A stretch of 64,000 nt of DNA from contig NC_066317.1 in NCBI RefSeq assembly GCF_022539315.1, positions 44,176,435 to 44,240,434 on the forward strand. The letters run 5' to 3'. Each line of letters begins with the position of its first letter. The stretch's first letter is position 1. Source of the stretch: Serinus canaria. Taxonomy: Eukaryota > Chordata > Aves > Passeriformes > Fringillidae. Below the pieces are notes generated by a model, which was not told the DNA's origin, made no database searches, and saw nothing but the letters and a program-made list of their open reading frames with translations. This document shows, one piece after another, positions 48,621 through 61,612 of the stretch. A program made the translations under genes and the position numbers.

Positions 48621-51095
48621 AGATCTTACTCAATTGGTTTAATAGACGATGGCAGCACCGTGTTGTTCTCTGCTCACCAGAGGTGCCTTTGCAGACCTGG
48701 CAGGGAGAGGTAAGGAGGCCCTGCAGGCAGATCAGACAGCAGGCAGCATTTCTGGGAAGTGACAGCTCCGTTGGGAAGCCAGAGGGTGAAAGCAGAGCTT
48801 CTGAGTGAGGGCAGATCTTCCTCAGCAGCAGCAGATGGTTGAAGCCAGAGACTCCTCATAACTCCACTAACTTAAATGCAGTTATGAAGCTAAGGAAATA
48901 GTGAAAGCCTTGTTTACCCATTAAAAACTTAAAAATTTCTTGCTAGAGGATTTGTTGTGTTGCCAGTAACAATTTCAGGAGCCATGTTTTCAAATAAGGT
49001 CCTCTCCTGTGCCCAGCATTGAGCTCTTAGATCACCTTATAAAATATTTCTTATAAAATACTTCTTTTACCTGTGAAACTGCACAACCTGCCTTGAAATG
49101 TTTTGTCAGCAGTGTAGATGAAGATTTTACCCTGAGAAAAATCTCTCTGTCATTATATTCACAAGAATTTATACTCTTAAGTAAACACACACCTGTGAGT
49201 GTCCAGCAAGTTATCATATCCAGTTTTGTACTGTAGCCTTTTAGAAATAACACAGCAACTAAACCAGGCAGGTTTAGCTTTTACTGCATTTCTACAACAG
49301 TCTAAAAGCACATACCACTATTTTCCCTTCTTCTCCTTCTTTGCTTACTATTTGTCCCTCCCCAAAGGTATAAATTAAATTAATCATGCAACCCCTCTCT
49401 CCTCACAGGTATTGCCTATTGCTTCCTGAACCATTTAAAAAAAAGGCTTGAATAATAATTTGAATCTGATGGTCAACTTGCAGGTATTCCTTGTAATGTT
49501 TTATATACCTAGAATAGCTGAGATTTGAGATTATTTCTATGCCATACACCTTTCCTTTTGCTGACATCTTCAGGTTTTTAGTCCCACTACCTTCACCAGC
49601 ACCAGCTGTAATGCTTTTTTAGCTGGTGGAGATCCCATTGTAAACTTATGTACGCGTGTGTGAAGGCATTGTGAAGTAGATGTTTAAGAGGAGGGCTTTA
49701 TACTTAACAGAGGGATATAGACCATTCAGTATCAAGAAAATAATTTTAAAAGTATTATAACTATTATACACTGAAAACCAGAAAATTTGGCCATGGAGGA
49801 AGCAGATTAATGGTACAACAGGGGAGTGTGTTCTCATGATCATAAAATATAACAGCAAATGGGATCTAAAGTCACTTCAGTTTTTGTGCCATAGGACTGA
49901 GGCATGGAAATATCTGGGAAATCAAAGTAGGCTGACACTTTCCAATGTGTCTTGCCAGATGAAACTAGAATTTACAGTCAGAGATGCAGCTGGCTTCTAA
50001 TGCCCTAAATCAAGAAGTCAAGGAAATGTCTTACAAAGCCAAGAGTAGCCCCCAGCCAGGCTCTGACCTGCCAGAGATCCAACCCCTTCTGTGCTCTCCT
50101 GAGAGGCTTCCAGGCATCAGCACACAGACAGAGGCATCCCATCAGTGCCCCTGCAGAATCAGGGCAGCAGCTGCAGCCCTCCAGCTCTGCTGCTGCTGCT
50201 GCTGCAATGTGAGCTACAAAGTGGATCACAAGGTGCTGTTTCTGCACCAGTTGTCGGTCCCTGAAAGCAGTGGCCTCTATTCTACTGCAGTTTGTAAGCC
50301 TTTAGAATGTTACCAAGATTGCTGTCAGCCAGATTTGTGGGGATTTTTAAGTTGAAAGCAATTTTGTTTTATTGAATGAAATGTTTTATTGAGGAGTGAA
50401 ATAATAAAAAGCTTTCCCTTGTGAAGCTTGGCAATATGCATTTAGGAAAATTAGTTTAGAAACTTCTTTGCTCCTTATTGGAATGGGAAAATTGTTTTAA
50501 AGTGCTCAGCATTTCATTAACCTGGGGAATGTTTTGTTTTCATGTCATCCTGACTGCTTTCACAAAAATAAATACAAACTTGATGAACAGGATTTTTAGA
50601 GATACTGTCTATGTACAGTCTCCTGTGGCTTTATATGGAAATCTGTCTCTTTGGTAAAGCTGATGCTGTGGATGCTACATCCTGCTTCAGGGACTAATAC
50701 TTCTGTGGGAAAGGAGGAAAAGAGACTGGGATCTGACTGTTTTCAGAGAAAACACCTAGGCTCTTCACAGTGTCTGTGCACTGTACATATACAATATGCT
50801 CAATGAACAAAGGCTGGCATAAAAGCTAATAATGTATTCCTTCTTTTAATAAGTGCAGAATGGTGGAGAGATGCAACAAAAATAATATTCATTAGATTAT
50901 TAACATTGAATGTCTACAAGCCCAAAACCCAGCTTGATGCCAGGCTCATATTAACCATGTGATTGCCATGCTCCTAATTTCCTTGTTCTCCCTGAGCCAT
51001 GGTTTGGGGTTTTTTTGCAACTTTTAACTTTCAAAGTGCAAGTGTTTTGCTTGCAACAAATCAGCCCTTTCCAACCAAAATAAATATTCCAGACA
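48621..51095. other. Intergenic, no gene recognised
   Basis: Includes a short (ctg)6 run near 50188-50205. A 123-codon plus-strand frame across it (49984-50355) is not supported as a gene. Confidence 0.55.
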
Positions 51096-51196
51096 GAAAA
51101 AAAACCAAAACAAAAAAACAAACAAAACAAAAAAAACAAAAAACAAAAAAAAAAAAAAAAAAAACCAAAAAAAAAAAAAAAAAACAAAAAAAAAAA
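51096..51196. repeat. A-rich low-complexity tract with C interruptions
   Basis: About 100 bp of nearly pure A broken by single C or CC, with no retrotransposon body on either side. A decayed poly(A)/(AAAAC)n tract. Confidence 0.95.
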
Positions 51197-51360
51197 CCCC
51201 AAACTGTTGCTACCTTCCTGATTCCATGTATTTGAGCTCTGGCCCTTGTTTGTTTGCTGCATGTACTAGTTCTTAGGTGAGTGCTGCCTCATTGACAAAA
51301 ATAAGTGCAGGATTGCAAATAATAACAGTGCATTGAGACATTTTCCTAAGTCCTCCTGAA

Positions 51361-51388
51361 GGAATCACTCCAGCTGTGGAGTGATTCC
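51361..51388. repeat. Inverted repeat, 12-bp perfect arms, 4-nt loop
   Basis: ggaatcactcca, gctg, tggagtgattcc: perfect arms around a short spacer, able to form a hairpin. No flanking mobile element was identified. Confidence 0.9.
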
Positions 51389-54300
51389 CTTCCATTGCTC
51401 ACCATGGCTTTTCCTACCAGTTTCATTAGTAGATGATGTTTCATGTTGCAATGTTCAAGATGTGAGTTAGTATTCAATGCTCCCAAGATTCAAAAGGAGG
51501 CAGACATTAGCAAATTAGCATATTGCAATTTTAAAATGCAAGTTTAATAGGGATTGAAATACAGATTTTTGTCTAGAAAGTTAGCTATTAAATTAACAAC
51601 AAATTATTTGTGGATGAAATCAATGCTGAAGTACTTCATATTAATATTATGAAGACCTTATGGGTACTAAAACAGAGGAGAAAGATGATTGACCATACAT
51701 GTGTTTCTCAGGGGTGATGGCTGGCAGCTGTGCATGCATGCCACAAGGCAAAAGCAGACCATCTCAGACAGAGTTTGTGTTTCTCTGAGCTTACAGCATG
51801 GCTGAGGGTAGGGCTTGAACAGCAGGCTTTTTCCTTGAAAAGTCACTTTTTTTTCCCCTCCATTAAGAACCACTCCATTTGCTGCCTCAGCAGTTCACCC
51901 AGGTTGGAAGGTTGTCCAGTTCATTTCTGGGCCCAAACCCTGGTGCTTGTGCCCCTGGTGCAAGCTGTGGGGTGTGATGTGTGTGCTGAGCAGGGCTGAC
52001 ATCTGCTTGATCAGAATGTGGAACTTAAATCACTGATGCAGTGTCAGACACAGACCGAGCAGCAGAGGGCAAAGGGGTAATTATCCCTTTGGGCTGTCAT
52101 TGCCCAAAACACTGTGGGTCAGCTGGGCTAGGGGTCCCTAGGGATTCACAGCTGAAACCAGCAGAAAAACCAGCAGATTTCTCAAGCCAGTGATGCCCAG
52201 CACAATACTACTATTTTAGTAGTGCTTACATTGGAGGTGGAAGAGTTTGTAGGGTGGGCTAAGATGTGGCTGCATGGCTGCCCTGGCCCCCTGCTCTTAG
52301 TCCATGAGTACCCAAGGGAGAACATCTGCAGCTTTACACAGCCCAGCAGCCACAAACTGACTGAATCCTGACTCCTGGACTCCTGTTGTACCAGTCTACA
52401 TATCTCCATGTACCCTGCAAGGCTCATTTTCCCTCCTCTGCACTGTGGCAGGGTTGCATGTCCAATTACTGTGCAAAGGGAAGTTAGGAACCATTCTGCT
52501 TCAGAACACTTTCTTTGTTCCCACTCCATCTAGCACTAGCTTAACCTATCTCTGTAGGGAGTCATAATACTTTCCTAACCACAACACTTACTTAAAATAC
52601 CTTGCATTGCTAGTTTAACATCTCAGCTGTTCTACATGCAGTTTGATATTTCTATAATGACATGGGCTGGAGTTCTGAGGTTTTTGCTGCTTGGTAGGTA
52701 AAAATGAGTTTGCAATTATATCCTGTTTGCTATTGTGTGCTGTCAGACATAAAACAGTAAATGATGATTAATATGCCTTTTCGTTTATTTTAGCCTCTGT
52801 CTTCGCTGACTCTCCTCAGATTGTATCCTTAGGTTCAGTCTCTGCATGCTATGACTTATTTCAAAGCAGTACTGTGGGAATCTGCTTCAGGCAATCACAG
52901 GACTACCATCCTGCCAGAGCAAATTGTCACTGGAATTGGGGGGGGGGGGCATTGTGGAGCTCAGCTATATTTGAGTTGGATCAGCATTTGACTAGAAGTA
53001 GTTTGCAAAGTTACTGTAAATGTAGCTGTGTAAATGTAGAAATTGTAAGCTGTGATATTTAAATGTGAACAACTGGGAAACAGTGGATTTTTTACCAGAA
53101 CACCTGTGTTATGTGAAAGTAGTCATAAAATACCAGTAACTGGAAAGAAAAGCAATTTCTTCCAATGTATGAAATGAGTCTTTCTGAACCACACAGACTT
53201 GTGTTGTTTTCTGGGAGAATGCAAAGAAAACTGGAGAGGGTCAGGGGAAGAATTTGATGTCATAATATTGTCAGTCTCAATAATAGTACAAGGAAAATTG
53301 TAAGGAAACATATTTGGAGCTGGCAGGAGCTACCACAGCATCCTACATCTTGCAGGTCAGGCAGGAGACATCTCAATATGTAATCCAAAATCTTTCTGCA
53401 TTTGAGCATGGGAACAAAGGCAGATCAGGAACGTTCATGCTTATCTTAAAAAGTGGCACACACAACTCTGAGCAGCTTCTTTTCAGAGTAAAGACAACAG
53501 TTTTTTTTTTTTCCAGCCATTAATTTTAAGCCATCATATGATTTGGATGCATGTGCTGACATAATGTTTGTAGGTTGTATGCACAGTTTCACTCTTTATA
53601 AAAAATAGCCTCAAGCACTATGGCTTCACCCTGAAAGGTGTGTTCATAAAGATCCTGCCTGTGCTAGGAAGATACACACAACTTCCTGTTTTCCAGTATC
53701 CTCATAAAAAGTGAGATAAATTGCTTTCCCAGATATAGGAATCACGTAAATCCAAAGGTTTTTTATGAGAGGCGGGACAGACCCTGGAAAATAAAAATTC
53801 TTTTTTTGTCCACTGTGAGTCAGTCTATAAAAATTATTGGCCCTTGAGGAAGGTGAGCAAACCTCTTGACAATGTGTTGCCATGGACAGCTACTTTGTCT
53901 TACTTTATATCATGAAATGAGGGCTACTGAAGTTGGAATTGCACCCCCTTTCCTCATGATTCTCACTCAAAGAATATTCAGTTGAAATGTCATGGGTTTT
54001 TAGGCAAATCCACTACCAGAACCTGGGCAAGACAAAAGTTACATTCAGGATCCATTAACATGCCCTCAAAAAATAATAGTACCACTGAAAAAAAGAGAGC
54101 TAAATAACTCAAATACTGCTCTTTCCTGATGAGACCTTCAAAGAGTCTCTTGAAGGAATAAGCTTAAGGAGTTTTTTACAATGTGCTTCTAGAAATAGAA
54201 GGTGCCTCTTGAGAGATTTGTGTAATTTAAAAAAACCATTTTTATTATTAATGTATCCCACAGGATCGTGCCTGGAATAACAATTAGGAGAGACTGAGAG

Positions 54301-56153
54301 ACCAGTGCTGTAGCTACACTTGCTGTGTATGTGTAAGGTCAGCAGATGTCCACAGGTTAGGTGGCCCTGGACTAAACCACACCAGCATGTCCAGCCTGCC
54401 TGGTGGCTCTGGGGTGTATTTGTGCCTCCTGTGGACGTGTGCTTCTGGAAGATTCGAGCTGTCTCTGGTGTGGCTTTGCTGCATCTGCTACACGGCATCC
54501 TCCTGTAGTCCTGGTCCATGTCAACCTTGGCCTCTCTCAAGCTGGGAACTTGCACTGCCAAACTGTGGATTTGCAAGAGTATTTTAAGCATTTAAGTATT
54601 TTAAGTTCATGACTTTAGTCCTTCCTGGCTCCTGAAATTAGGTGTGTATCTCAGCTGTGTCTTGAATCCACAAGGAAAATTAAACCTGCACCGATTCTTC
54701 ATTTCTGTTGCCTGAAAGGTGTGACCTAAGTGAAAGCTGGCCAGGGACACTAGCACAGAAGTCAGGCTCCTATAGCCAGGATGAGAACTTTTAGTGCTCC
54801 ATGGGATAAACACATCCTGAAACACTTCAGATGTCAAAATCCCAGGATGTACTTGGGAGGGACTCTCCCAACAGCTACCTGTACCCTTTTACTCAGACAA
54901 TGTTTACCAGAGCTCTAGAATTTTACTGTAGGATAGTGATTACAGAGCAGTTAATTTTAACAAAATATTAAAAACCCCTGCTGAACAAGGCTAAAAGCTC
55001 CATGGCTGTGCTTGAGTGCGTTCATTATGAGAAACCAATTTTATCCTGGGTCAGAAAGACCCTGAGCAGGCAGATATGGGAGTTGTCATGGTGAGGCTTT
55101 CTAAGCTCCAGGGCAAAGCTGGGAAAGTGGGGAAGTATTACAGCAACTTCAATAATTTTGCATGTAATGCTGTAATTAGTATTCATGTAATGAGTAGAAG
55201 CTTGTGCCCGAAGAGCTCTTAAGTGTGAGGTGTGAGGAGGGGTGAGCAGTGACAGGAGTGACAGCAATTCCTATGGGAAGACTTTGTGGGCAGCTGCTGT
55301 GGCAGCTGCTCCTGCATCTGGGCTCCTGCCACAAAGGGCTCCACAGGCTGTCCTTCTTGGAGAGGTGCTCCCAGGCTGGGCAAATGGAAAGGCAGCAGTA
55401 AAACAGGTCCTCTGGGACCTCTGAGCAGCAGGCAGCAGGCTGGAAATAGTGCTGAAATACAGATTTTGGGAGAAACTCAAACATTTTTTCAAAACTCAAA
55501 CATTTTACTGCTGGTTCCACATTGTACAGGTCTTTTATGTTTTACTTGTTTACTGGATGTAAAATTATTGGAAGTGTCACAGCGTGAACACCGGAGTGCA
55601 ACAGCAGTAGTGAAGGAAAAGCTGCAGGGCAAATAATTCAGGACAACTTTCCTACTCTGGTATGAACCAAACTGGTTTTGTCCTTGTCGTCTTTCTTATT
55701 TTTATTTTTCATCAGGCTGGGGGCCATGCTCTGCTCTGAGCTGTAGCAGGAAAAACAAAAGAATAAATTACCAACCCAAGCGTGGGCTAAACTGACAGCA
55801 GATGATTTGCTCTGGATTCTTTATGCTGTGGTTAGGCTCAAGGTCCAGGTGTAATTCAGCAGAAACTGGCTTTTTGTATTTTGTTATCCAAGACACTTTG
55901 TTTCCTAGGCAAGGCACTCTTTCCCAGAGAACTGTTGCACTTTAACTGTATGGGCAGGGTGTGTGGGGACAGCCTCAGCCCAACAGTCCTAGGACTCTTC
56001 AGGATTATCCTCCAAGCTGCATCCCTGCTCAGGTCCTTATATCACTGCTATCCTAATTGTGCTGCAGCCTCTGCTAAATTCTCCAAGTTTTTCCGGGGAA
56101 CCTGGCCCAGGGCCTTCAGGTCCTGAGCCAAAAGCTCTTTAAGAGGCATCAGC
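51389..56153. other. Intergenic, no gene recognised
   Basis: Moderately higher GC than the left flank, with several short frames that lack domains. A G12 run sits at 52938-52949. Confidence 0.55.
52938..52949 (+). repeat. G12 homopolymer
   Basis: Twelve uninterrupted G on the plus strand. Long G runs are rare and prone to length error and to G-quadruplex formation. Confidence 0.95.
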
Positions 56154-56180
56154 CCTGCAGATGTATTTAGCATCTGCAGG
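56154..56180. repeat. Inverted repeat, 10-bp perfect arms, 7-nt loop
   Basis: cctgcagatg, tatttag, catctgcagg: perfect arms with a PstI-type core (ctgcag) in each arm. It lies in a GC-richer stretch with no recognised gene. Confidence 0.9.
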
Positions 56181-58837
56181 AGAGACAACCTCCCCAGTTA
56201 ACAGAGCTGTCCTGCCCCTAGCAGCCCATAAGCTGTAGCCCAGGTCCAACTGGAGCCCCAGGAGAGCCCTCTGCCCTCTGCCTCCAGGGTCCCTCCCAAA
56301 ACCTTGCTTTTCCAGGCTGTCTGTGAAGTTATAGGGACAGTTTGAGGATACATCATTACAGGTCCAGGATTACTTTTACAGTCTGACAATGACCAAAAGC
56401 CTGGAATTTTGGTGGGAATTAATGTCTATTGCAGACTTCCACTGGTGAGCTATTAAGTATAGAATTGATGAGGGTTTATTAAGCATCTCAGGATGTTCAA
56501 TGGACAGTTTGCCCCTGAAACACCTTCTCACAAAGTATATCAAATTCTCCCTGGGTCTTCAGGGGAATGAATGAGACTTTATTACACTTTTCTGTCTGTG
56601 TAAATCTGTAGTTGATTTCATCATCTGTAATTTAGAGTATTCTTGTCATTGTTGAAAACATGTCAGGATTCATTTACAGATTTCAGTGTGGGATTATATT
56701 TGAAGAATGGAAAATTCCTTATGTTCCTCTCATAAATTAGATGGTGCTCAAGTTCTATTCCTTTTTTAACTGCTGACCCTCTCCAGGGCAAAGGGGAGTA
56801 GGTGTGAGAGAGAAGCCAGTCAGAATCAATCAAGGAGCATCACTCCTCCAGGTGTGTCAGAGCCCCTTCTCACCTCAGGATCAAACATTTTGTTGCTGTA
56901 CACAGCTGTGTTACCTTTGCATAATTTGTGCCTGAGTGCATTAACTTCCCCTCTTTCTTGGAAAGAGGAGTAGGAAGTTAAATGACACATGCTAGATGAT
57001 AAGCTACAGCAGAGCTGGTCCAAAGGGAATACTATTTGTAAAAGTACTTTGGGATGCCCAAAGTGTTGGGCATCACTTGTAGAGTTGCCACTTCATATGT
57101 ATCATATTTAGGCTGCTTGAAGTAATACATTAGTACATTCAACCATTTGCACCAGTGAGGGAGGCAAAATTGAAAATCTTGTGGCACAGCGAGTTGCAGC
57201 GAGGTGGTTTATAATAGTTACCTTCAAAGAGGAATTGTATTTGTCTAGCCAGGAGAAAAATCCTGTAACAAGCTGAGAAAAAAATATCATCACAAAGAAA
57301 ATGAGGAAAATAACAGTTCTTAAGTCAACCTGACATTGGTTCTTCACTTGAGGAAAATATCTGAAAGAAACTTGGCCTTTAGCTGTAGGAAAATGGGCTA
57401 TTGTAGCAGTGTGCAGATAAACTTGTTATCTGCCATCCTGGTTAATGATACATGACAGCTAATGCCACATGCACAGGATAACAAAAGAGCCATCTCAGCC
57501 AAGTAAAGAGAGATTCAATTGGCCCATCCTACACTCCTACTCATTACATCATTAAATATTTAGCAGTTTGGTTGAGTGTCATAAAAGAAGAGAACATTAG
57601 TCTGAGGACTCATAATTATTCTTTTGAGCTGTTATTTATTGTTCTGCAGCTCCAGCACCAAGAATTTAAATAGTTTAAAATGTTAATGGGTTATTACTAA
57701 AATTTCAAAGTGTGTTGTTGAGATCATCAAATAAAAAAATTCAGAGCAGGTTGGAAATTGTTATTATTTCTATTTAGATCCACTATTAGTACTGCTAAAT
57801 CCTGCAGACAGGCATATTGACAGTCACTTCAGTGCTTGTGCTGCCATAAACCTGATTTATAAATTTTCTCCTAGCTAATCAAGGTAAGGCACATGTATCA
57901 ATCCTTTCCTTGGAAGTTAACTGAAAGCCAGCATGGAGCCTTGCAATGGATAAATCTTGCCTGCAGGATATAATTTTCTGACATTTGGTCAGAAAGGAGA
58001 GGAAAAGCAAGGTTTGCTGGAGATCAAGAGACGCTGTCCAGGCAACACAGAGTTACTCACCTTTAAAGAACCTTCTCTCAGCATGACCTAGGCAGTGAGG
58101 TTGAGTTCCTCCAGGGTCCCCATTCACACGCTAATGGACATGAAGTATCTCCCAAAGTACCAGAGTTCCAGGAGAACAGCGTGGTGACCTAATCCCTGCA
58201 GCCCAGGAGCTGGTACATCTTGGTCTTGTCCTGGTGACCAGGAAAAGCAGTTAATTTCTTAGCAGTGGGAAGGAGGGGGACTTACTGTGCAACTTCATCT
58301 GCCACTGTTTTCTTATGCAGAAAACAGTTGCTGATGTCAGACTCCATTGGTTATTTAGCCACAAATTTACTCCTTTAATCCAAATGCTTCATCTCTCACT
58401 ATGCTTAGTTTCTATTGCTAGCATTCCATGTACCTATGTAATTCAGTTCCAATTTTTAAAATCAAGTTTCTGCAGCCCAGAACATTGTCTCATGTAGCTG
58501 GCATCATGTCAATTGATGTCCTTGAAAATGATCTGGTGTGATAGTGCAAGATTACTTGGCAGTATTAAAAAAATCCCACTTTTGCTTTGACACTGGACTA
58601 CATTTGGATCTGGTATAAAGATGGAAAAAAACAGATATTGGAGTATCCACACTGACTCCATGCACAAATTTAGACTAATGGCTCAAGTTTTTTCTTATTA
58701 TAATGTTTTTCTTTTCAGTAATAGTGCAGCCTTCTTGGAGTCAGAGATTTTCACACTCTGCTGTTCTAAATACTCTTACTAAAAACCCGTGTTCACAGAA
58801 ACATTTATTAACAGAACTCACCTAAAACATTTATTCA
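56181..58837. other. Intergenic, no gene recognised
   Basis: The stretch about 57540-57760 is AT-rich, non-repetitive and TAAT-containing, similar in character to 48380-48620. Nothing coding supported. An imperfect 25-bp direct repeat (aaacatttatt..acagaa) occurs at 58799 and 58825, just before the CR1 copy. Confidence 0.5.
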
Positions 58838-59085
58838 CAGAATTCACAGAATGATTAGGTTGGAAGAGACTTTCAAGATCAAGTCCAACCCATGCCCTAA
58901 CACCTCAACTAAACCATGGCACTGAGTGCCACATCCAGTCTCTGTTTAAACACATCCAGGGATGGTGACTCCACCACCTCCCCAGGCAGGCCATTCCAGA
59001 ACTTTCCATGAAAAACCTTTTCCTAATATCCAACCTATATTTCCCCCCATGCAGCTTGAGACTGTTATCAGTTATTTCACCAGAA
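58838..59085 (-). mobile_element. CR1 LINE 3' fragment
   Basis: Reverse-complement CR1 3' end: aattcacagaatgattaggt, tggaagagactttcaagatc, aagtccaacccatgccctaa, gatggtgactccaccacctc, and ttcctaatatccaacctat. About 250 bp, minus orientation, relatively well preserved. Confidence 0.9.
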
Positions 59086-60039
59086 AAGATGAACAAATTG
59101 CCGAGGTTTTCCTACATCCACCTGATTGGATGGGATGATTGGATGGCGCAGCAAGGAAATGCGTCAAATTATTCAAGATCATAAGTTTGGGAAAAAAACC
59201 AATTGGATATCTCCTATTTCTCCTTCCTAAAAGTGATTTCCTTTTCTTAAAATTCATCTGGTTTTAGTAAAATAAACAAAAACTTAAAAAAAACCCCTTT
59301 TTTACAGTATTGGCAATAAAAAAATTCATCAGACACAAAATTCTTATTTTTAAAAGCTCACTGGCTTGCTTCCTTAGGAGTATCCTGAGAATGTGAAAGA
59401 AAAGAACTGGCCTGTAATAGGTGTGTGTGGTGTTTCTTGTGATTGAAATCAAGAGCTCACACTTCTTGAACAGTATTTGAATACATGTTGTTATAACCCC
59501 AATTTCCAACCATTTTTCCCCACAGGTATTACATATCTGAGAACACAGCTGAAGTATAAAAGCTCATTTTAAACTCCTACAGCACAAGCCTACTGCTTTT
59601 TAAATGGCTGGAACACAGCATTATGTTCAGGTTCCTTGGGTTTGGGCTGTAATCATCCCACTGTCTCCTTGACAACGTGAGGAACAACATCAAGCATTTC
59701 AGAAAAGGAGAGCCACAGTGGAAAAGGTTGCAGCCCTTATAAAAGACATTTCAAAGACTTAGATCTGCCTAGTGAAGAGATGTCAACTCATGCTTGACTT
59801 TTAGTACCAACTGTCTTCAGGGATATTATTTTTCAACCTTTTTTTTTTTTTTGTGGGATGGAGATGATGTACTGCAAGGTGAAGAAATACTTAGAAGTCA
59901 TTGGGGTAGTGAGAAAGTAACAGGTTTTTTAGAGACTTTAACTTAATTTTTCATGCTTCCTGGGTACACTTATTTCTAAGGCTTCTTTTTCTAAACAAAG
60001 TTTGTACTCAGATGGTGAAAATGTTTATGAAATGCCCAT
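59086..60039. other. Intergenic, no gene recognised
   Basis: AT-rich; T-run near 59841. Nothing supported. Confidence 0.6.
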
Positions 60040-60249
60040 TGTGGGGGGGTTAGATTCAGTATTAGGGAGAGTTTCTTCACTGAAAGTGTTTCTGAGCACT
60101 GGAACAGGCTGTCCAGGGAAGTGGTGGAGTCACGACCCCTGGAGGTATTTAAAAGCCATATAGATGTGGCATTAGGGACATAGTTTAGTGCTGGGTTAAC
60201 AGCTGGTCTCAGTCTCAAAGATCTTTTCCTAAGTGGTTCTGTGTATTGT
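60040..60249 (+). mobile_element. CR1 LINE 3' fragment, plus orientation
   Basis: Forward CR1 3' region: attagggagagtttcttcac, tgagcactggaacaggctgt, ccagggaagtggtggagtca, ctggaggtatttaaaagcca, ttagtgctgggttaacagct, ending in a decayed ctcaaagatcttttcctaag. It lies about 1 kb from the minus-oriented CR1 at 58838-59085. Confidence 0.9.
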
Positions 60250-61106
60250 CATTCAGGATGAATCAGGACTGGTAAGCTGAAAGAGACATAGAGGCTGTGA
60301 AAATCTCTTAAATCTTCTACTTACCATGTAAGTGAAATGGATTGCAGGTACAGAGGCTGTAGTTGTGGACATGTCAGAGAATCATACATAGCTGCAGACA
60401 CATCAAGGAATCCCAAGGAGAAGACTTGTATGTTTGGGGCTGCAGAAAGGGAAACTGCCACAATAGGGGGAAAAGGTGGGGAAAAATAAAATCAAAGGAC
60501 CTTTTCAAACAATAAATGTATCATAAAACAGTATTCTTAGTTTTAGGTACTCTACCCATTGCACAGGCATAACAAATATTTTACAGCTGCTTTATGACAG
60601 TAACCAACTCAGATTTAAAAAAAGGAGGAAAGAAAGAGTCACCCAGAGTATGTGGAATTAAGCCTATATGAATAAGCATTAAGACTAAGTGTCCTTCAGC
60701 TAGGAAAGATTCTAAGTCTGTCTAACACACAGGGGCATTTACAATTTTTCAGATCTTTAATCTGGAAATGTGCAGTGTGATTTGAACCAATTCAAAATGT
60801 CTGGGGTGTGTTACTTTCCGTGGAAGATGATATCCCAACTCCCACTTCTCAATCAAACTTTAAAAAGACAGAAAAATTACCACTTCAATCCCAAAACAGG
60901 CCAGAAGATGAAGACAGAAAGTCATAAAATCATGCCATCTGAAAGGGGGAAATTGCAATCACTGGTGATCAGTCATTCTGCACAGGCAACCAGGGCATCT
61001 GTTACAGGGAGTTTGTCATAGTGCTCCTGCTCTTCAAACCTTCTTGGGCACAGCAAAAAGAGGGGTCTGCTCCCCATTCCCGTGTGGGAGCCTCCTGAAT
61101 GTGTAC
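60250..61106. other. Intergenic, no gene recognised
   Basis: Nothing supported. Confidence 0.6.
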
Positions 61107-61612
61107 AGAGGGAGGGAGGGAGGAAGGGAGGAAGGGAGGAAGGGAGGAAGGGAGGAAGGGAGGAAGGGGAGGGAGGAGGGAGGAGGGAGGAGGGAGGGAG
61201 GAAGGGAGGAAGGAAGGAAGGAGGAAGGAAGGACGGAAGGAAGGAAGGAAGGAGGACGGAAGGACAGGAAGGAAGGAAGGAAGGAAGGCAGGACGGAAGG
61301 AAGGAAGGCAGGAAGGACGGCACGGAAGGACAGGAAGGAAGGCAGGCAGGACCGGAAGGAAGGCAGGCAAGGAAGGACGGAAGGAAGGAAGGAAGGCAGG
61401 AAGGCAGGAAGGAAGGACGGAAGGTCAAGGCAGGAGGAGGAACGGAAGGACAGGACGGAAGGAACTGGACGGAAGGAAGGACGGAAGGAAGGAAGGAAGG
61501 ACGGAAGGACCAGGAAGGCCGGAAGGCAGGAAGGAAGGACGGAAGGAAGGCAGGACGGAAGGACGGAAGGAAGGAAGGCAGGAAGGACGGAAGGAAGGAA
61601 GGAGGAAGGAAG
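61107..61612 (+). repeat. GGAA-rich polypurine satellite (about 506 bp)
   Basis: 61107-61233 is 127 uninterrupted purines: first GGGAGGAA-type 8-mers, then GGAGGGA-type 7-mers, then GGAA 4-mers. From about 61234 the tetramer array continues with C-containing variants (GGAC, GGCA) to 61612. It opens GRKE/EGRK-type frames in three phases, which are artefacts. H-DNA potential and arrayed ETS cores (GGAA) are expected from the sequence. Confidence 0.97.

Noticed and set aside
49984..50355. 123-codon plus-strand frame with a Cys run
   Set aside because: The Cys run comes from a (ctg)n tract; no domain or gene context.
54109..54591. 160-codon minus-strand frame
   Set aside because: No domain, no CpG or splice context, several competing frames in the same place; consistent with chance in a GC-richer patch.
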